DNA of 64,000 nt from Arachidicoccus soli (GCF_003600625.1 NZ_CP032489.1:62001-126000); one strand, 5' to 3'; counted from the first letter of the stretch, positions 8,878-17,277 are shown. Numbers and translations: made by a program. The notes: a model not told the origin generated them from the letters alone.

Positions 8878-10245
8878 TTATCTCCTTATGATAGGAGGCT
8901 TTAGATAATGCTGAAAAAAACGATAAAGTCGGCTTAATGAAGCGGCCGTTTGCGGGACAGCATGACCGTGGCCGTAATTGATTAAGGTTGACGATGGCAC
9001 ATGCAAGGAATCTAGCTTCGCTTTCAGATGCGCTATCTGGTATTGGTAGTATTGCTCATCATCGGTATTGTAAAAAAAGATTACCGGTGCGGTAGCCGCC
9101 GATTGAACAAAGTAAGCAGAACCCATGGATTGCCATTTGGCATAATTTTTACGCAGATCTCCCCAGGCCAATAGGCAGCCGGTTTTAAGGCTAGCATCAC
9201 CTTTATCGGGACTGTCATATATCAACGTGTAGTCAAACACCCCTGGGCCAAGTGCAGCCGCCTGGACCTTGTCAGATACTCCGATATTAAACCCTGCATT
9301 TTCAATAGCAAGTACCTTTCTGTCTCCTATAGCCATAGAGCCCGCTGTAGATCCACGGGAAAACCCAAAGATGCCGATTTCGCCGGATAGGCCCAGCTGA
9401 TTACCTAGTTTGCGTAAGGTCCTTACGGCTGACCGCACCTTCCGCGCAGCATCAGGATTGGTCTCGTAGGATTTATAAGTATCATTGCGTCCGTTCACAG
9501 GTTTGCCTTTTCCCCAGGGACAATATTTGGGATGGTCAGCTATGGCCCATGCCATACCTACGGCTGGCGCCCCCTCCAAAAAAGAATCTTTAAAGCCAGC
9601 TAGTGTATATGCCAGTTTCAGCCGCTGGTTTTTATTAGCAGCGGTCAACCGCTTTTTGTCTGCATCATAGGTCGCATAGCTGTTGCTGTAAGAAAACTCC
9701 AGTATTACCGGAACAGCTTTCGAGGGGTTGGCGGGGTAAACGATGTCCATATTTAGGCTATCGCCCGTTTTATATTCTTCAGGCGTGTTATACACTGAAG
9801 GATCGTCTTTAAAATAGGGGACATTTCGTACAATTCGGTATCCCTCGAAGAGTATATAGGACTGATATTTCGAACAATTGTTGCAGCCGCAAAATTTGCC
9901 GGCGGCAATAGCTTGGTTAATAGCGATAATGTCAGCATTGATGCTTGGCGAAACTGCATGCCTATTGCTGCCATAATTAAGCTGGATTATGCGGTAGCCT
10001 TTGCTCAGCAACCAAGCCACATCCTGCTGGTTATTGTTTCGGCCTATTTTTTTGATATTCAAATTTTCAAGGTAAACAATGGTTACATAATTCCCGGCAA
10101 AATCTTTCGCCGGTGTCTTGGCGTCAGTTATCGTGTAGGAAATACTGTCGCCGGTAGCGTTGCTTTTCCACTTACCGTTAGCTGCAAAGCCATCAAGCCC
10201 ATATATTATTGAGAAAAATAGAAGTATAGTAATTCGCACTATCAT
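8878..10245 (-). CDS. Secreted alpha/beta-hydrolase-fold protein, putative esterase or peptidase
   Basis: The 455-residue protein begins with a signal peptide (about residues 1-22, cut near FAA-NG). The body looks like an alpha/beta hydrolase: LNMDIVYPA at about 164-172 begins the fold, the nucleophile elbow is GFSRGS with S296, a following GDRK segment is typical, and NYGHGHAVP near residue 430 can supply the catalytic histidine. A cysteine cluster FCGCNNC (118-124) is unusual. The protein is probably exported to the periplasm or outside. The gene appears richer in G+C than the housekeeping genes to its right and lies next to an XRE remnant and a tRNA gene, which hints at acquisition. Substrate not predictable; carbohydrate esterase is one option. 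Confidence 0.65.
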   Translation of the reverse strand: MIVRITILLFFSIIYGLDGFAANGKWKSNATGDSISYTITDAKTPAKDFAGNYVTIVYLENLNIKKIGRNNNQQDVAWLLSKGYRIIQLNYGSNRHAVSPSINADIIAINQAIAAGKFCGCNNCSKYQSYILFEGYRIVRNVPYFKDDPSVYNTPEEYKTGDSLNMDIVYPANPSKAVPVILEFSYSNSYATYDADKKRLTAANKNQRLKLAYTLAGFKDSFLEGAPAVGMAWAIADHPKYCPWGKGKPVNGRNDTYKSYETNPDAARKVRSAVRTLRKLGNQLGLSGEIGIFGFSRGSTAGSMAIGDRKVLAIENAGFNIGVSDKVQAAALGPGVFDYTLIYDSPDKGDASLKTGCLLAWGDLRKNYAKWQSMGSAYFVQSAATAPVIFFYNTDDEQYYQYQIAHLKAKLDSLHVPSSTLINYGHGHAVPQTAASLSRLYRFFQHYLKPPIIRR

Positions 10246-10313
10246 TTATTGGATATTCTTTAAACGAATCTAACTGCAAATAAATAAAAATATTTAAATC
10301 AGTGTCATAAAAA

Positions 10314-10445
10314 ATGAAAAAGATAACCATTAAGACCATCTATATGATAGAGAGCGGTAAAGTCAATCCTTCACTACAAACGCTGGAAAAAATTATGGCA
10401 GTATTGGGATTGGAGTTAACTCCAATAAGAAACAACCTCCACTAG
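10314..10445 (+). pseudogene. Truncated XRE-family helix-turn-helix regulator remnant
   Basis: A 43-codon frame (MKKITIKTIYMIESGKVNPS, then LQTLEKIMAVLGLELTP and a stop) matches the second half of an XRE/Cro helix-turn-helix domain: the recognition-helix end, the IESGK-NPSLQTLEKI turn and the final helix. The first two helices are missing, so it cannot bind DNA as a normal domain. No upstream frame supplies them. It is most simply the decayed end of a regulator, often paired with a toxin (HipA or HigB type) or carried by mobile DNA. A functional microprotein is possible but unlikely. Confidence 0.65.
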
Positions 10446-10604
10446 CGTGGAGATATAACCACTGCGTAAAATTAATTATGCAACGCGTTATTAAAGATAA
10501 TTGGTTGAAGCATCAAGAAGTGTAAAATTTCCTGGTTTTGGCATTATGCGGCAAAGTGTTAAGGGGCTTAGAAATCAAAATTTTATTGACTTGATTCTAT
10601 AAAT

Positions 10605-10625
10605 TGGGTGTAAAACTGGGTGTAA
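10605..10625 (+). repeat. Direct repeat of TGGGTGTAA near the tRNA-Ser 3' end
   Basis: TGGGTGTAA occurs at 10605-10613 and again at 10617-10625, separated by AAC. It lies 34 bp beyond the 3' end of tRNA-Ser and downstream of the XRE remnant. It may be part of a decayed integration site or a small regulatory repeat; no recombinase gene is nearby. The rest of the 411-bp gap from 10246 to 10656 holds nothing else that I can support. Confidence 0.35.
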
Positions 10626-10658
10626 GGTTTATAACTTATTGAATATTAATACTGATTG

Positions 10659-10745
10659 CGGAGACGGCGAGATTCGAACTCGCGATACAGTTTCCCGTAT
10701 ACACACTTTCCAGGCGTGCTCCTTCAACCACTCGGACACGTCTCC
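10659..10745 (-). tRNA. tRNA-Ser, anticodon GGA
   Basis: The minus strand reads GGAGACG (acceptor) through a D-arm, CTGGAAA anticodon loop giving GGA, a long class II variable arm, TTCGAAT in the T-arm and CGTCTCC closing the acceptor, with G as discriminator. The seven acceptor pairs are perfect. CCA is not fully encoded (GCA follows the stem). It reads UCC/UCU serine codons. tRNA-Ser genes are frequent integration targets, in keeping with the remnants to its left. Confidence 0.95.
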
Positions 10746-10856
10746 TTTTTAATGAATATTATTTTCAATGAAACAAGATAAGGTTTTTACTTTTCTTGTT
10801 TTGGGTGGGCAAAGATAAGCGCTTCTTTAAAATTTTTCCTATTTTAAGACAATTAA

Positions 10857-11624
10857 TTACCACTTAAATATTTTGTTTACGTTAGCAGTTGTGATGGAGG
10901 CTAATTCTGGTACTGAAATATTTTTGGCGTTGGCAAGTGCCTGTGCAATATATTGTAAATAACTGCTCTCATTGCGTTTTCCGCGAAATGGTACTGGAGA
11001 CAGATAGGGCGCGTCGGTTTCTAACACTATATTCTCTAAGGAGATATCTTTTAATACTTCCGGCATATTGGCTTTCTTAAAAGTAAAGACACCACCAATG
11101 CCTAAATAAAAACCCATTGCCACAATTGCCTTTGCTTGCAATTCAGTGCCACCAAAGCAATGAAAGATGCCTTGCAGCCCTCTGCCTGCAAAAGGTTGTA
11201 CCATTTCGATGCATACGTCTAACGAGTCGCGTGCATGGATAGCAATTGGGATTTTTTTATCTAAAGCCCATTGCATCTGTATTTTAAAGGCTTTTATTTG
11301 TTGTGGAACAAATGTTTTATCCCAATAAAAATCGAGTCCTATTTCTCCAATAGCCACAAAATCTCTTTTGTCTAACCAATGTTTTATGATGGCTAATTCA
11401 TCTTCGAAATTTTCTTTTACTGAACAAGGATGCAATCCCATCATGGCTATACATTTTCCCGGAAAATCTTTCTCCATTTGCAACATGGCATCGTGTGTAG
11501 TACTGTCAATGGCCGGTAAATAAAACTTTTCTACACTTGCATCTTCTGCTCGTTGCATTATCTCTTGGAGGTCTTCGTTAAATTCAGAAGCATACAAATG
11601 TGTGTGGGTATCTATTAACTTCAT
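10857..11624 (-). CDS. tatD: TatD-family metal-dependent deoxyribonuclease
   Basis: 255-residue TIM-barrel hydrolase with the family's metal ligands in order: DTHTHL near the N terminus, EIGLDFYWD (about 94-102), IHARDS (about 129-134), IFHCFGG and ETDAPYLSP. Length fits TatD (about 260). Relatives degrade DNA 3'-5' in repair and may also act on D-aminoacyl or other esters; the physiological substrate here is inferred. It is transcribed away from trmB, and both genes have a -7 element four bases before the start codon. Confidence 0.92.
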   Translation of the reverse strand: MKLIDTHTHLYASEFNEDLQEIMQRAEDASVEKFYLPAIDSTTHDAMLQMEKDFPGKCIAMMGLHPCSVKENFEDELAIIKHWLDKRDFVAIGEIGLDFYWDKTFVPQQIKAFKIQMQWALDKKIPIAIHARDSLDVCIEMVQPFAGRGLQGIFHCFGGTELQAKAIVAMGFYLGIGGVFTFKKANMPEVLKDISLENIVLETDAPYLSPVPFRGKRNESSYLQYIAQALANAKNISVPELASITTANVNKIFKW

Positions 11625-11628
11625 TAGA

Positions 11629-11636
11629 CAAAATTA
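11629..11636 (-). promoter_or_regulatory. -7 promoter element TAATTTTG, 4 bp before the tatD start codon
   Basis: CAAAATTA on the plus strand reads TAATTTTG on the minus strand and ends four bases before the ATG at 11624, predicting a leaderless tatD mRNA. It is divergent from the trmB element. Confidence 0.55.
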
Positions 11637-11673
11637 ATCATTATCTGGCAATCTAAAATATTGCCTTCCGTAG

Positions 11674-11681
11674 TATATTTG
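11674..11681 (+). promoter_or_regulatory. -7 promoter element TATATTTG, 4 bp before the trmB start codon
   Basis: TATATTTG fits TAnnTTTG exactly and is followed by CGTC and then the ATG at 11686, leaving no room for a ribosome-binding site in the transcript. Confidence 0.6.
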
Positions 11682-11685
11682 CGTC

Positions 11686-12384
11686 ATGGGACAAAAAAAA
11701 CTCGAACGTTTTGCTGCAATTAAAGCATTTGAAAACGTATTGGAATATCCAAAAGAAATGCCGGGCAAATGGAAAGACTTTTTTAAAAATAATCATTCCA
11801 TTACATTAGAACTTGCTTGCGGTAAAGGTGAGTATGCATTAGGTCTGGGGAGATTGTATCCACAAAAGAATTTTCTAGGTGTTGACATAAAAGGCAACCG
11901 TATTTGGCGTGGGGCAAAAACGGCTTTGCAAGAAAACTTATCGAATGTTGGCTTCATGCGTACACAGATTGAGGCTATTCATGAATATTTTGCAGAATCA
12001 GAAGTACAAGATATTTGGATTACTTTCCCTGATCCACATTTGCCAGGCGCTAAGATGAAAAAGCGTTTGACGCATCCACGTTTTTTACGGTTGTATCAAC
12101 AATTTTTACAAGCTAATGGTACGGTTAATTTAAAAACTGATAGCCCTGTTCTATATCAATTTACCAAAAATGTTATTGACTTATATGAACTGGAACTATT
12201 GAAGGATGATAGTGATATCTACAAAAACTTACAGGTTTCGCCTGAGCTCTCTATAAAAACACACTATGAGCAAATGGATATTGCAGGGTTTAGAAAAGTG
12301 CATTATTTGTCTTTTAAAATTAATAAACCACTGCCATTGACAAAAGATGAAGTATTGCGTAAAATGGTTTTGGCGGAAGTTTAA
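11686..12384 (+). CDS. trmB: tRNA (guanine-N7-)-methyltransferase
   Basis: TrmB adds a methyl group from S-adenosylmethionine to N7 of G46 in the tRNA variable loop. The 232-residue protein has the SAM-binding motif LELACGKGEYALGLG (about 43-57) and the family signature ITFPDPHLPGAKMKKRLTHP (about 108-127), where D/P/K residues contact tRNA. Length is normal. A stand-alone alkyltransferase-like gene starts 10 bp downstream, so the two probably share a transcript. The start codon is fixed by a conserved-looking N terminus and by a -7 element that ends four bases before it. Confidence 0.95.
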   Translation: MGQKKLERFAAIKAFENVLEYPKEMPGKWKDFFKNNHSITLELACGKGEYALGLGRLYPQKNFLGVDIKGNRIWRGAKTALQENLSNVGFMRTQIEAIHEYFAESEVQDIWITFPDPHLPGAKMKKRLTHPRFLRLYQQFLQANGTVNLKTDSPVLYQFTKNVIDLYELELLKDDSDIYKNLQVSPELSIKTHYEQMDIAGFRKVHYLSFKINKPLPLTKDEVLRKMVLAEV

Positions 12385-12394
12385 ATTTATTGTT

Positions 12395-12769
12395 ATGCAT
12401 AAAAGAGATAAGTCAGCAGGTGCATTACCATCAATACAAAAAACCAATTCTTTTTTTCAGGATGTGTGGGATGTGGCACGTCAGATACCTAGTGGCCGAG
12501 CCACATCTTATGGTGCTATTGCTGCCTACTTAGGCGCTAAATCTTCGGCAAGGATGGTGGGTTGGGCGATGAATGCCGTTCACAATTTTCCCGATATCCC
12601 TGCGCATCGTGTGGTAAACAGAAATGGCATGTTAAGTGGTAAAGCACATTTTTCACCTCCGGAAAGGATGGAACAATTGTTGAAAAAAGAAGGAATAGAA
12701 GTAAAAGACGACGTAATTGTAAATTTTAAGGAGATCTTCTGGAATCCGACTGATGAATTGAGCCTGTAG
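12395..12769 (+). CDS. Alkyltransferase-like protein (ATL), MGMT fold without the acceptor cysteine
   Basis: 124 residues matching the DNA-binding C-terminal domain of O6-alkylguanine-DNA alkyltransferase: VWDVARQIPSGRATSYGAIA, then VGWAMNAV and PAHRVVNRNG. In true methyltransferases the last motif is PCHRV; here alanine replaces the cysteine, so alkyl transfer is impossible. ATL proteins bind O6-alkylguanine, bend the DNA and pass the lesion to nucleotide excision repair. I start at the ATG at 12395, since the longer frame from 12347 overlaps trmB and adds an unlikely leader. Confidence 0.88.
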   Translation: MHKRDKSAGALPSIQKTNSFFQDVWDVARQIPSGRATSYGAIAAYLGAKSSARMVGWAMNAVHNFPDIPAHRVVNRNGMLSGKAHFSPPERMEQLLKKEGIEVKDDVIVNFKEIFWNPTDELSL

Positions 12770-12918
12770 ATTTCATAAAATTATAGGATTGTTGAAAGGG
12801 TTGACTGTTGCAGTTTTTTGTTGATGGGCCACTTTATTGAATAATTTTGAACAACTTTATGTAGTGAGAAATCGATTTTTCTTTATTAATTCTTATTTTG
12901 CAAGCTACTTTATTGCAA

Positions 12919-13533
12919 ATGAAACATATCAAGAATATAATATTCGATTTAGGGGGCGTATTGTTGGACATAGACTTCTCAGCCACTCAAAAAGCTTTTG
13001 AAAATTTAGGTGTGGAAAATTTCCATTCATTTTATACGCAACATCATGTAGATGATTTGTTTGAAAAATTAGAGATGGGTGCTATCTCTCCGGATGTTTT
13101 TTATGAGCAATTAAGGGTTAAAACAAAATTACCGCTTTCTGATGCAGAAATAATGAAGGCATGGAACGCAATGTTACTCAATTTTTCAGAAGCGAAAATG
13201 AACTGGTTATACAATATCAGTAAAAGTTACAATTTGTATTTGTTCTCAAATACGAATAAGATACATCACGATTATTTTTACAGTTTGTTTAAAAGCAATT
13301 TTAATGGTAAGGAGCTAGATAGTTATTTTATAAAAGCTTGGTATTCGCATGAAATGGGTATTCGAAAACCACATGCAACAGCTTTTTCTACAATTTTAAA
13401 AGCTGAAAGACTGCATCCCTCTGAAACGCTTTTTATTGATGATACGATCGGGAATATAGAAGGTGCAAAGGAAGCAGGGTTACATACTTTTCATTTGAAG
13501 GCACCAAAAACCCTATTAGATCTGCCGTTATAG
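12919..13533 (+). CDS. HAD-superfamily hydrolase (YihX-like phosphatase)
   Basis: About 204 residues. Motif I is FDLGGVLLDID (nucleophile D10, with the second position Gly as in the YihX branch), motif II is LFSNTN, motif III is the lysine in IRKPHA, and motif IV is FIDDTIGN. The cap is helical (type IA). Relatives hydrolyse sugar phosphates such as alpha-glucose-1-phosphate; the substrate is not predictable. I use the ATG at 12919 because it gives the standard short lead into motif I; the frame can be extended to a TTG at 12898. It ends one base before the convergent DUF4834 gene. Confidence 0.85.
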   Translation: MKHIKNIIFDLGGVLLDIDFSATQKAFENLGVENFHSFYTQHHVDDLFEKLEMGAISPDVFYEQLRVKTKLPLSDAEIMKAWNAMLLNFSEAKMNWLYNISKSYNLYLFSNTNKIHHDYFYSLFKSNFNGKELDSYFIKAWYSHEMGIRKPHATAFSTILKAERLHPSETLFIDDTIGNIEGAKEAGLHTFHLKAPKTLLDLPL

Positions 13534-13534
13534 T

Positions 13535-13783
13535 TTAATCTTTGTCTTTTATTTCTTCAAAGTCTATATAATCATCCTTCCTAGTAGAATCGTTTTGTAC
13601 ATGCGGTTTGTGTGTAGTGGATGAAGCTGTTGTATTGTCAAAATGGTTTTGCCGTGGTTGTTGCATGTCTTGCATTTTTTGGCGCACCACTTTCGTTGTT
13701 TTCAATATAGGTAGAACAAAATTGAAAACAAAACGAACAATATAATAAAGTGCTATACCTGCTAAAATGTATCCTAATATCAT
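13535..13783 (-). CDS. Small membrane protein, DUF4834-like
   Basis: 82 residues: one membrane helix (about 3-30, MILGYILAGIALYYIVRFVF and onward) followed by a polar tail with glutamine, asparagine and histidine and an acidic end (DYIDFEEIKDKD). The arrangement matches the Bacteroidota family DUF4834; function unknown. It lies downstream of rnhB on the same strand, with 74 bp between, and also has its own -7-like element TATCTTCG four bases before the ATG. Confidence 0.65.
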   Translation of the reverse strand: MILGYILAGIALYYIVRFVFNFVLPILKTTKVVRQKMQDMQQPRQNHFDNTTASSTTHKPHVQNDSTRKDDYIDFEEIKDKD

Positions 13784-13787
13784 CCAA

Positions 13788-13795
13788 CGAAGATA
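13788..13795 (-). promoter_or_regulatory. -7-like element TATCTTCG, 4 bp before the DUF4834 start codon
   Basis: CGAAGATA on the plus strand reads TATCTTCG on the minus strand: one mismatch from TAnnTTTG, and again exactly four bases before the start codon at 13783. Confidence 0.4.
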
Positions 13796-13857
13796 ACCTT
13801 AGTTATTTATTTGGACTATAATATTGAGTGTTTTTCTCAATCGCTTAACAATTTTTT

Positions 13858-14454
13858 CTAAAACAAATCCAGTTGCTTGGGAACTATATTGAAACTTTTC
13901 CTATGATGGTCGCATATACCAAAAATTTCTATAGCCTGACGATGTTTTAAGGTGCCGTAACCTTTATTATGCAGCCAGTCGTATTGAGGAAATACTTCAT
14001 GCAATTTTTTCATATATTCATCGCGATAGGTTTTCGCCAAGATGCTTGCTGCTGCTATGTTTGCATATAATCCATCACCTTTTACAATGCATTTGTGTTC
14101 TGCCTTTTTATAGGGAATAAAACGATTGCCATCTATTAATAATAGTTTGGGCTCTCTTTTTAATTGCGCGATGGCTAAATGCATTGCCTTAAAGGAGGCT
14201 TTTAAGATATTTATTTTATCAATTTCTGCTGCTTCTACTTTAGCTACAGCAAAATCTATTGCTTCATTTTCGATAATTTTTCTTAATTCATCACGATCTT
14301 TTTCTTTTACCTGCTTGCTGTCGTTAAGTTTGGGATGATAAAATTTTTTAGGCAAAACTACTGCTGCCGCGAATACGGGCCCTGCATAACATCCTCGGCC
14401 AGCTTCATCACAGCCAGCCTCAATTACTTTATATTGAAAAGCGTTTTGTAGCAC
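13858..14454 (-). CDS. rnhB: Ribonuclease HII
   Basis: RNase HII cuts RNA in RNA-DNA hybrids and starts ribonucleotide excision. The 198-residue protein has GCDEAGRGCYAGPV near the N terminus (first two acidic ligands), LLIDGNR and SILAKTYRDEYM carrying the others, giving the DEDD set. It is normal in length. The frame begins with GTG at 14454; no in-frame ATG exists near the N terminus, and a -7 element four bases upstream supports this start. It is divergent from ctaA. Confidence 0.95.
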   Translation of the reverse strand: MLQNAFQYKVIEAGCDEAGRGCYAGPVFAAAVVLPKKFYHPKLNDSKQVKEKDRDELRKIIENEAIDFAVAKVEAAEIDKINILKASFKAMHLAIAQLKREPKLLLIDGNRFIPYKKAEHKCIVKGDGLYANIAAASILAKTYRDEYMKKLHEVFPQYDWLHNKGYGTLKHRQAIEIFGICDHHRKSFNIVPKQLDLF

Positions 14455-14458
14455 AAGC

Positions 14459-14466
14459 CAAAAGTA
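14459..14466 (-). promoter_or_regulatory. -7 promoter element TACTTTTG, 4 bp before the rnhB GTG start
   Basis: CAAAAGTA on the plus strand reads TACTTTTG on the minus strand. Four bases separate it from the GTG at 14454, so a leaderless GUG-initiated transcript is predicted. Confidence 0.5.
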
Positions 14467-14515
14467 AAAAACTTTTTATCATTTACAAGCCCATTATTTT
14501 CCTATCAAAATCGGC

Positions 14516-14523
14516 TACCTTTG
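14516..14523 (+). promoter_or_regulatory. -7 promoter element TACCTTTG of ctaA
   Basis: TACCTTTG matches TAnnTTTG and lies 21 bp before the ctaA ATG. No convincing -33 TTG is seen at the usual distance. Confidence 0.5.
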
Positions 14524-14544
14524 CAGCGTTTAAAATTAATAATA

Positions 14545-15465
14545 ATGAATTCAGAGAACGCTTTTATCAAACATACCAAATTAGTTCTACTGACTATTTT
14601 TGCAGTTATACTAGCAGGTTCTATCGTACGCACCACACATAGTGGCATGGGATGCCCCGATTGGCCGCATTGCTTTGGTCGCTGGATTCCACCCTTAAAT
14701 GCCGGGCAATTACCAAAGGATTTTGAAAAATACTTGAGTAAGCAAGATATAGACCATACTTTCAATGCTTTTCATACCTGGATTGAATATTTCAATAGAT
14801 TGTTGACCGGGTTATTGGGGATTTTTATTGTTATACAAATTATATGGGCTTTTAAAAAATATTTTAAGACAAGAAGAGTGATTGTTTATCTATCTCTTAC
14901 TTTGATGTTATTGGTCGCTTTTGAAGCCTGGGTGGGTAAAGTTGTCGTTAATTCTAATCTAGGCGTAGTGCAAATTACTGCGCATATGTTTCCTGCTTTG
15001 GTAATTGCGGGCGTTTGTGTATTGATGATTCAATTACTAGAAAAGAAAGAGAAAATAATCGATAAAAAGTTTTTACTCTTTTTGTCTTTGGCTTTTGTAT
15101 TGGTTTTAATACAAATAGTTATAGGAACTGAAGTCCGTTCGGAAGTAGATAATATTTCGAAAGCGATGCATTATGTTGATAGGGCATCATGGTTAAAAAA
15201 TGTAAGCAGCTATTTGCAAACGCATGAAGTCTTTGCTTGGATAGTCGCTTTTTCTTGCATTTTAGTTGCCGGAAAAGCAGTTGCACATAAACCATTGCAG
15301 AAAAATGGTTTATTGGTTTTAATATTGATTATGGCTGAAATATTTTTAGGTTTGATCATGACGCAGCTTCATATGCCTGCTTTTGCGCAGCCTTTGCATT
15401 TATTAGGCTCCTCTATATTGATTGTTACGCTTTTTTCGCTAATGTTGCGCGTAAGATTCAAATAA
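14545..15465 (+). CDS. ctaA: Heme A synthase (COX15/CtaA family)
   Basis: CtaA oxidises the C8 methyl of heme O to the formyl of heme A, the cofactor of the aa3-type oxidase encoded at 51.7-57.5 kb. The 306-residue protein has about eight membrane helices in two four-helix halves. The N-terminal GMGCPDWPHCFGRW motif is typical of the Bacteroidota COX15 branch, and conserved histidines lie in HTWIEYFNRL, AHMFPAL, THEVFAW and LHLLGS. The ATG at 14545 is used; the TTG at 14521 lies inside the promoter. thiL follows after 29 bp. Heme O synthase (ctaB) is about 40 kb away in the oxidase locus. Confidence 0.93.
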   Translation: MNSENAFIKHTKLVLLTIFAVILAGSIVRTTHSGMGCPDWPHCFGRWIPPLNAGQLPKDFEKYLSKQDIDHTFNAFHTWIEYFNRLLTGLLGIFIVIQIIWAFKKYFKTRRVIVYLSLTLMLLVAFEAWVGKVVVNSNLGVVQITAHMFPALVIAGVCVLMIQLLEKKEKIIDKKFLLFLSLAFVLVLIQIVIGTEVRSEVDNISKAMHYVDRASWLKNVSSYLQTHEVFAWIVAFSCILVAGKAVAHKPLQKNGLLVLILIMAEIFLGLIMTQLHMPAFAQPLHLLGSSILIVTLFSLMLRVRFK

Positions 15466-15494
15466 AAACTACATTAATATTATAATATCTTTCT

Positions 15495-16520
15495 ATGGAA
15501 ACTCGTACAGAAATAGCAGAAATCGGTGAATTTGGTTTGATAGAGCATTTGACAAAAAACTTTGAAACCTACAATGCGTCTACTATCGAGACTGTGGGTG
15601 ACGATGCGGCAGTGATAGATCATTTTGGCAAACAAACTGTCGTAACAACTGATTTGTTGATAGAGGGTGTTCATTTTGATTTGATGTACACACCACTCAA
15701 ACATTTGGGTTATAAAAGTGTGGTGGTAAATCTTAGTGATGTATTTGCGATGAATGCACAACCTACGCAAATTACAGTGAGTATTGGAATTAGTAATCGC
15801 TTTAGTGTAGAAGCTTTGAGCGAATTTTATGAAGGAGTGTATGCTGCTTGTGAAAAGTATCAGGTAGATTTAATTGGAGGGGATACCTCGGCTTCACAAA
15901 AGGGTTTTATTATTTCTGTCACCGCCTTGGGTGAAGTGGCCCCTGGTAAATATGTAAAAAGAAATACTGCACAAAAAGGTGATTTGATTTGTGTCTCCGG
16001 TGAAGTTGGCGGCGCATTTTTGGGCTTAACTTTGTTAGAAAGAGAAAGGAAAATTTATCTGGAAAACCCAAAAGTGCAACCTGATTTAGAAGGTGAAGAT
16101 TATATTGTAGGGAGATTGTTGAAGCCGGAAGCTCGAAAAGATATTATTGAATTTTTGGAAAAAAATGATATAATACCAACAGCCATGATGGATGTAAGTG
16201 ATGGTGTGAGCAGTGAAGTCTTACATCTTTGCAAACAGAGTGTCTTGGGCTGCAGATTGCACGAAGAGAAATTACCTATTAACGAAAAGGCTAGGCAAGC
16301 GGCCTTTAAATTTGGCCTTGACCCGACTGTCTGTGCGCTCAATGGCGGCGAAGATTACGAACTGATTTTTACTTTAAAACAAGAAGATTATGATAAGATA
16401 ACTTTAAACGAAGAAATAAGCGTAATCGGCTATATGACTGACGTAGAGGAAGGTTGCAAGTTTATCAGCAAGGGCGGCAATACGTTTGATATTACTGCAC
16501 AGGGATGGAAGGCTTTTTAA
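15495..16520 (+). CDS. thiL: Thiamine-monophosphate kinase
   Basis: ThiL phosphorylates thiamine monophosphate to the diphosphate cofactor. The 341-residue protein shows the PurM/SelD-type ATP-binding fold: GDDAAVID with metal-binding aspartates, TTDLLIEGVHFD, VVVNLSDVFAMNAQP, LIGGDTSAS and MDVSDGVSSE, ending with NGGEDYELIFT. It is normal in length. It follows ctaA by 29 bp. Its stop is 3 bp from the convergent cyclophilin gene. Confidence 0.95.
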   Translation: METRTEIAEIGEFGLIEHLTKNFETYNASTIETVGDDAAVIDHFGKQTVVTTDLLIEGVHFDLMYTPLKHLGYKSVVVNLSDVFAMNAQPTQITVSIGISNRFSVEALSEFYEGVYAACEKYQVDLIGGDTSASQKGFIISVTALGEVAPGKYVKRNTAQKGDLICVSGEVGGAFLGLTLLERERKIYLENPKVQPDLEGEDYIVGRLLKPEARKDIIEFLEKNDIIPTAMMDVSDGVSSEVLHLCKQSVLGCRLHEEKLPINEKARQAAFKFGLDPTVCALNGGEDYELIFTLKQEDYDKITLNEEISVIGYMTDVEEGCKFISKGGNTFDITAQGWKAF

Positions 16521-16523
16521 TGT

Positions 16524-17189
16524 TTATAGCCAAACTCCTAAAACTTTTTTTCTAATGCTAATTTTTTTAATTACTTGATTTTCTAAAGGCCGATCATTTT
16601 TGTCGCGTTTCTGGTTTACAATTTTATCGGCTACTTTCATTCCCTTTAAAACCTGTCCGTACACGGTATAGTTACCGTCGAGATGTGGTGCACCACCAAT
16701 AGTTTTATAGACATTTTCCTGTGCTGTAGAAAATTTTCTGCCGGCGCGTTTTGCTTCTTTTTCCAGACCTTGAGCAGTAAACTTCTTGCCTGTAACAATG
16801 TAAAACTGACAACCGGAAGAGGCTTTTGCAGGATTGTCGTCCCGCGCAGCGGCCAATGCACCTCGCTGGTGAAAATATTGTTTTCTAAATTCCGCCGGAA
16901 TCGTATAACCTACATCGCCATTTCCCAGCTCTTCACCTGATTTTGCATGTTTGGAATCTGGATCACCAGCCTGAATCATAAACCCGGGAATGACACGATG
17001 AAAGAGAACGCCGTCATAGAAATGCTTTCTTGCGAGCTTTATAAAATTATCACGATGTTGAGGTGTGCTATCAAAAAGTTCTAATAATATATTTCCTTCG
17101 TTGGTTTTTATAAAGGCACGATATTTTTGTGCTTTGGTTATTTGAGAAAAAATACAACCACATAATAGAAGGCATATGATTTTTTTCAT
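16524..17189 (-). CDS. Exported cyclophilin-type peptidyl-prolyl cis-trans isomerase
   Basis: 221 residues with a signal peptide (about 1-20, ending ITKA-Q) and a full cyclophilin domain: FHRVIPGFMIQAGDP, GALAAARDDNPAKASSGCQFYIV and YTVYGQVLKGM carry the catalytic Arg, Gln and aromatic residues. It should speed proline isomerisation of envelope proteins. An insertion between the QFYIV motif and the last strands (KKFTAQGLEKEAKRAGRKF) is common in Bacteroidota homologues. Confidence 0.92.
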   Translation of the reverse strand: MKKIICLLLCGCIFSQITKAQKYRAFIKTNEGNILLELFDSTPQHRDNFIKLARKHFYDGVLFHRVIPGFMIQAGDPDSKHAKSGEELGNGDVGYTIPAEFRKQYFHQRGALAAARDDNPAKASSGCQFYIVTGKKFTAQGLEKEAKRAGRKFSTAQENVYKTIGGAPHLDGNYTVYGQVLKGMKVADKIVNQKRDKNDRPLENQVIKKISIRKKVLGVWL

Positions 17190-17277
17190 TTCTCCTCTTT
17201 TATGAATTTTTAAAAAGGAAGTCGAAAAGATACATTAAGCTTGGCTGTGTCTTTTCGGCTTCATAAATTTATTACAA

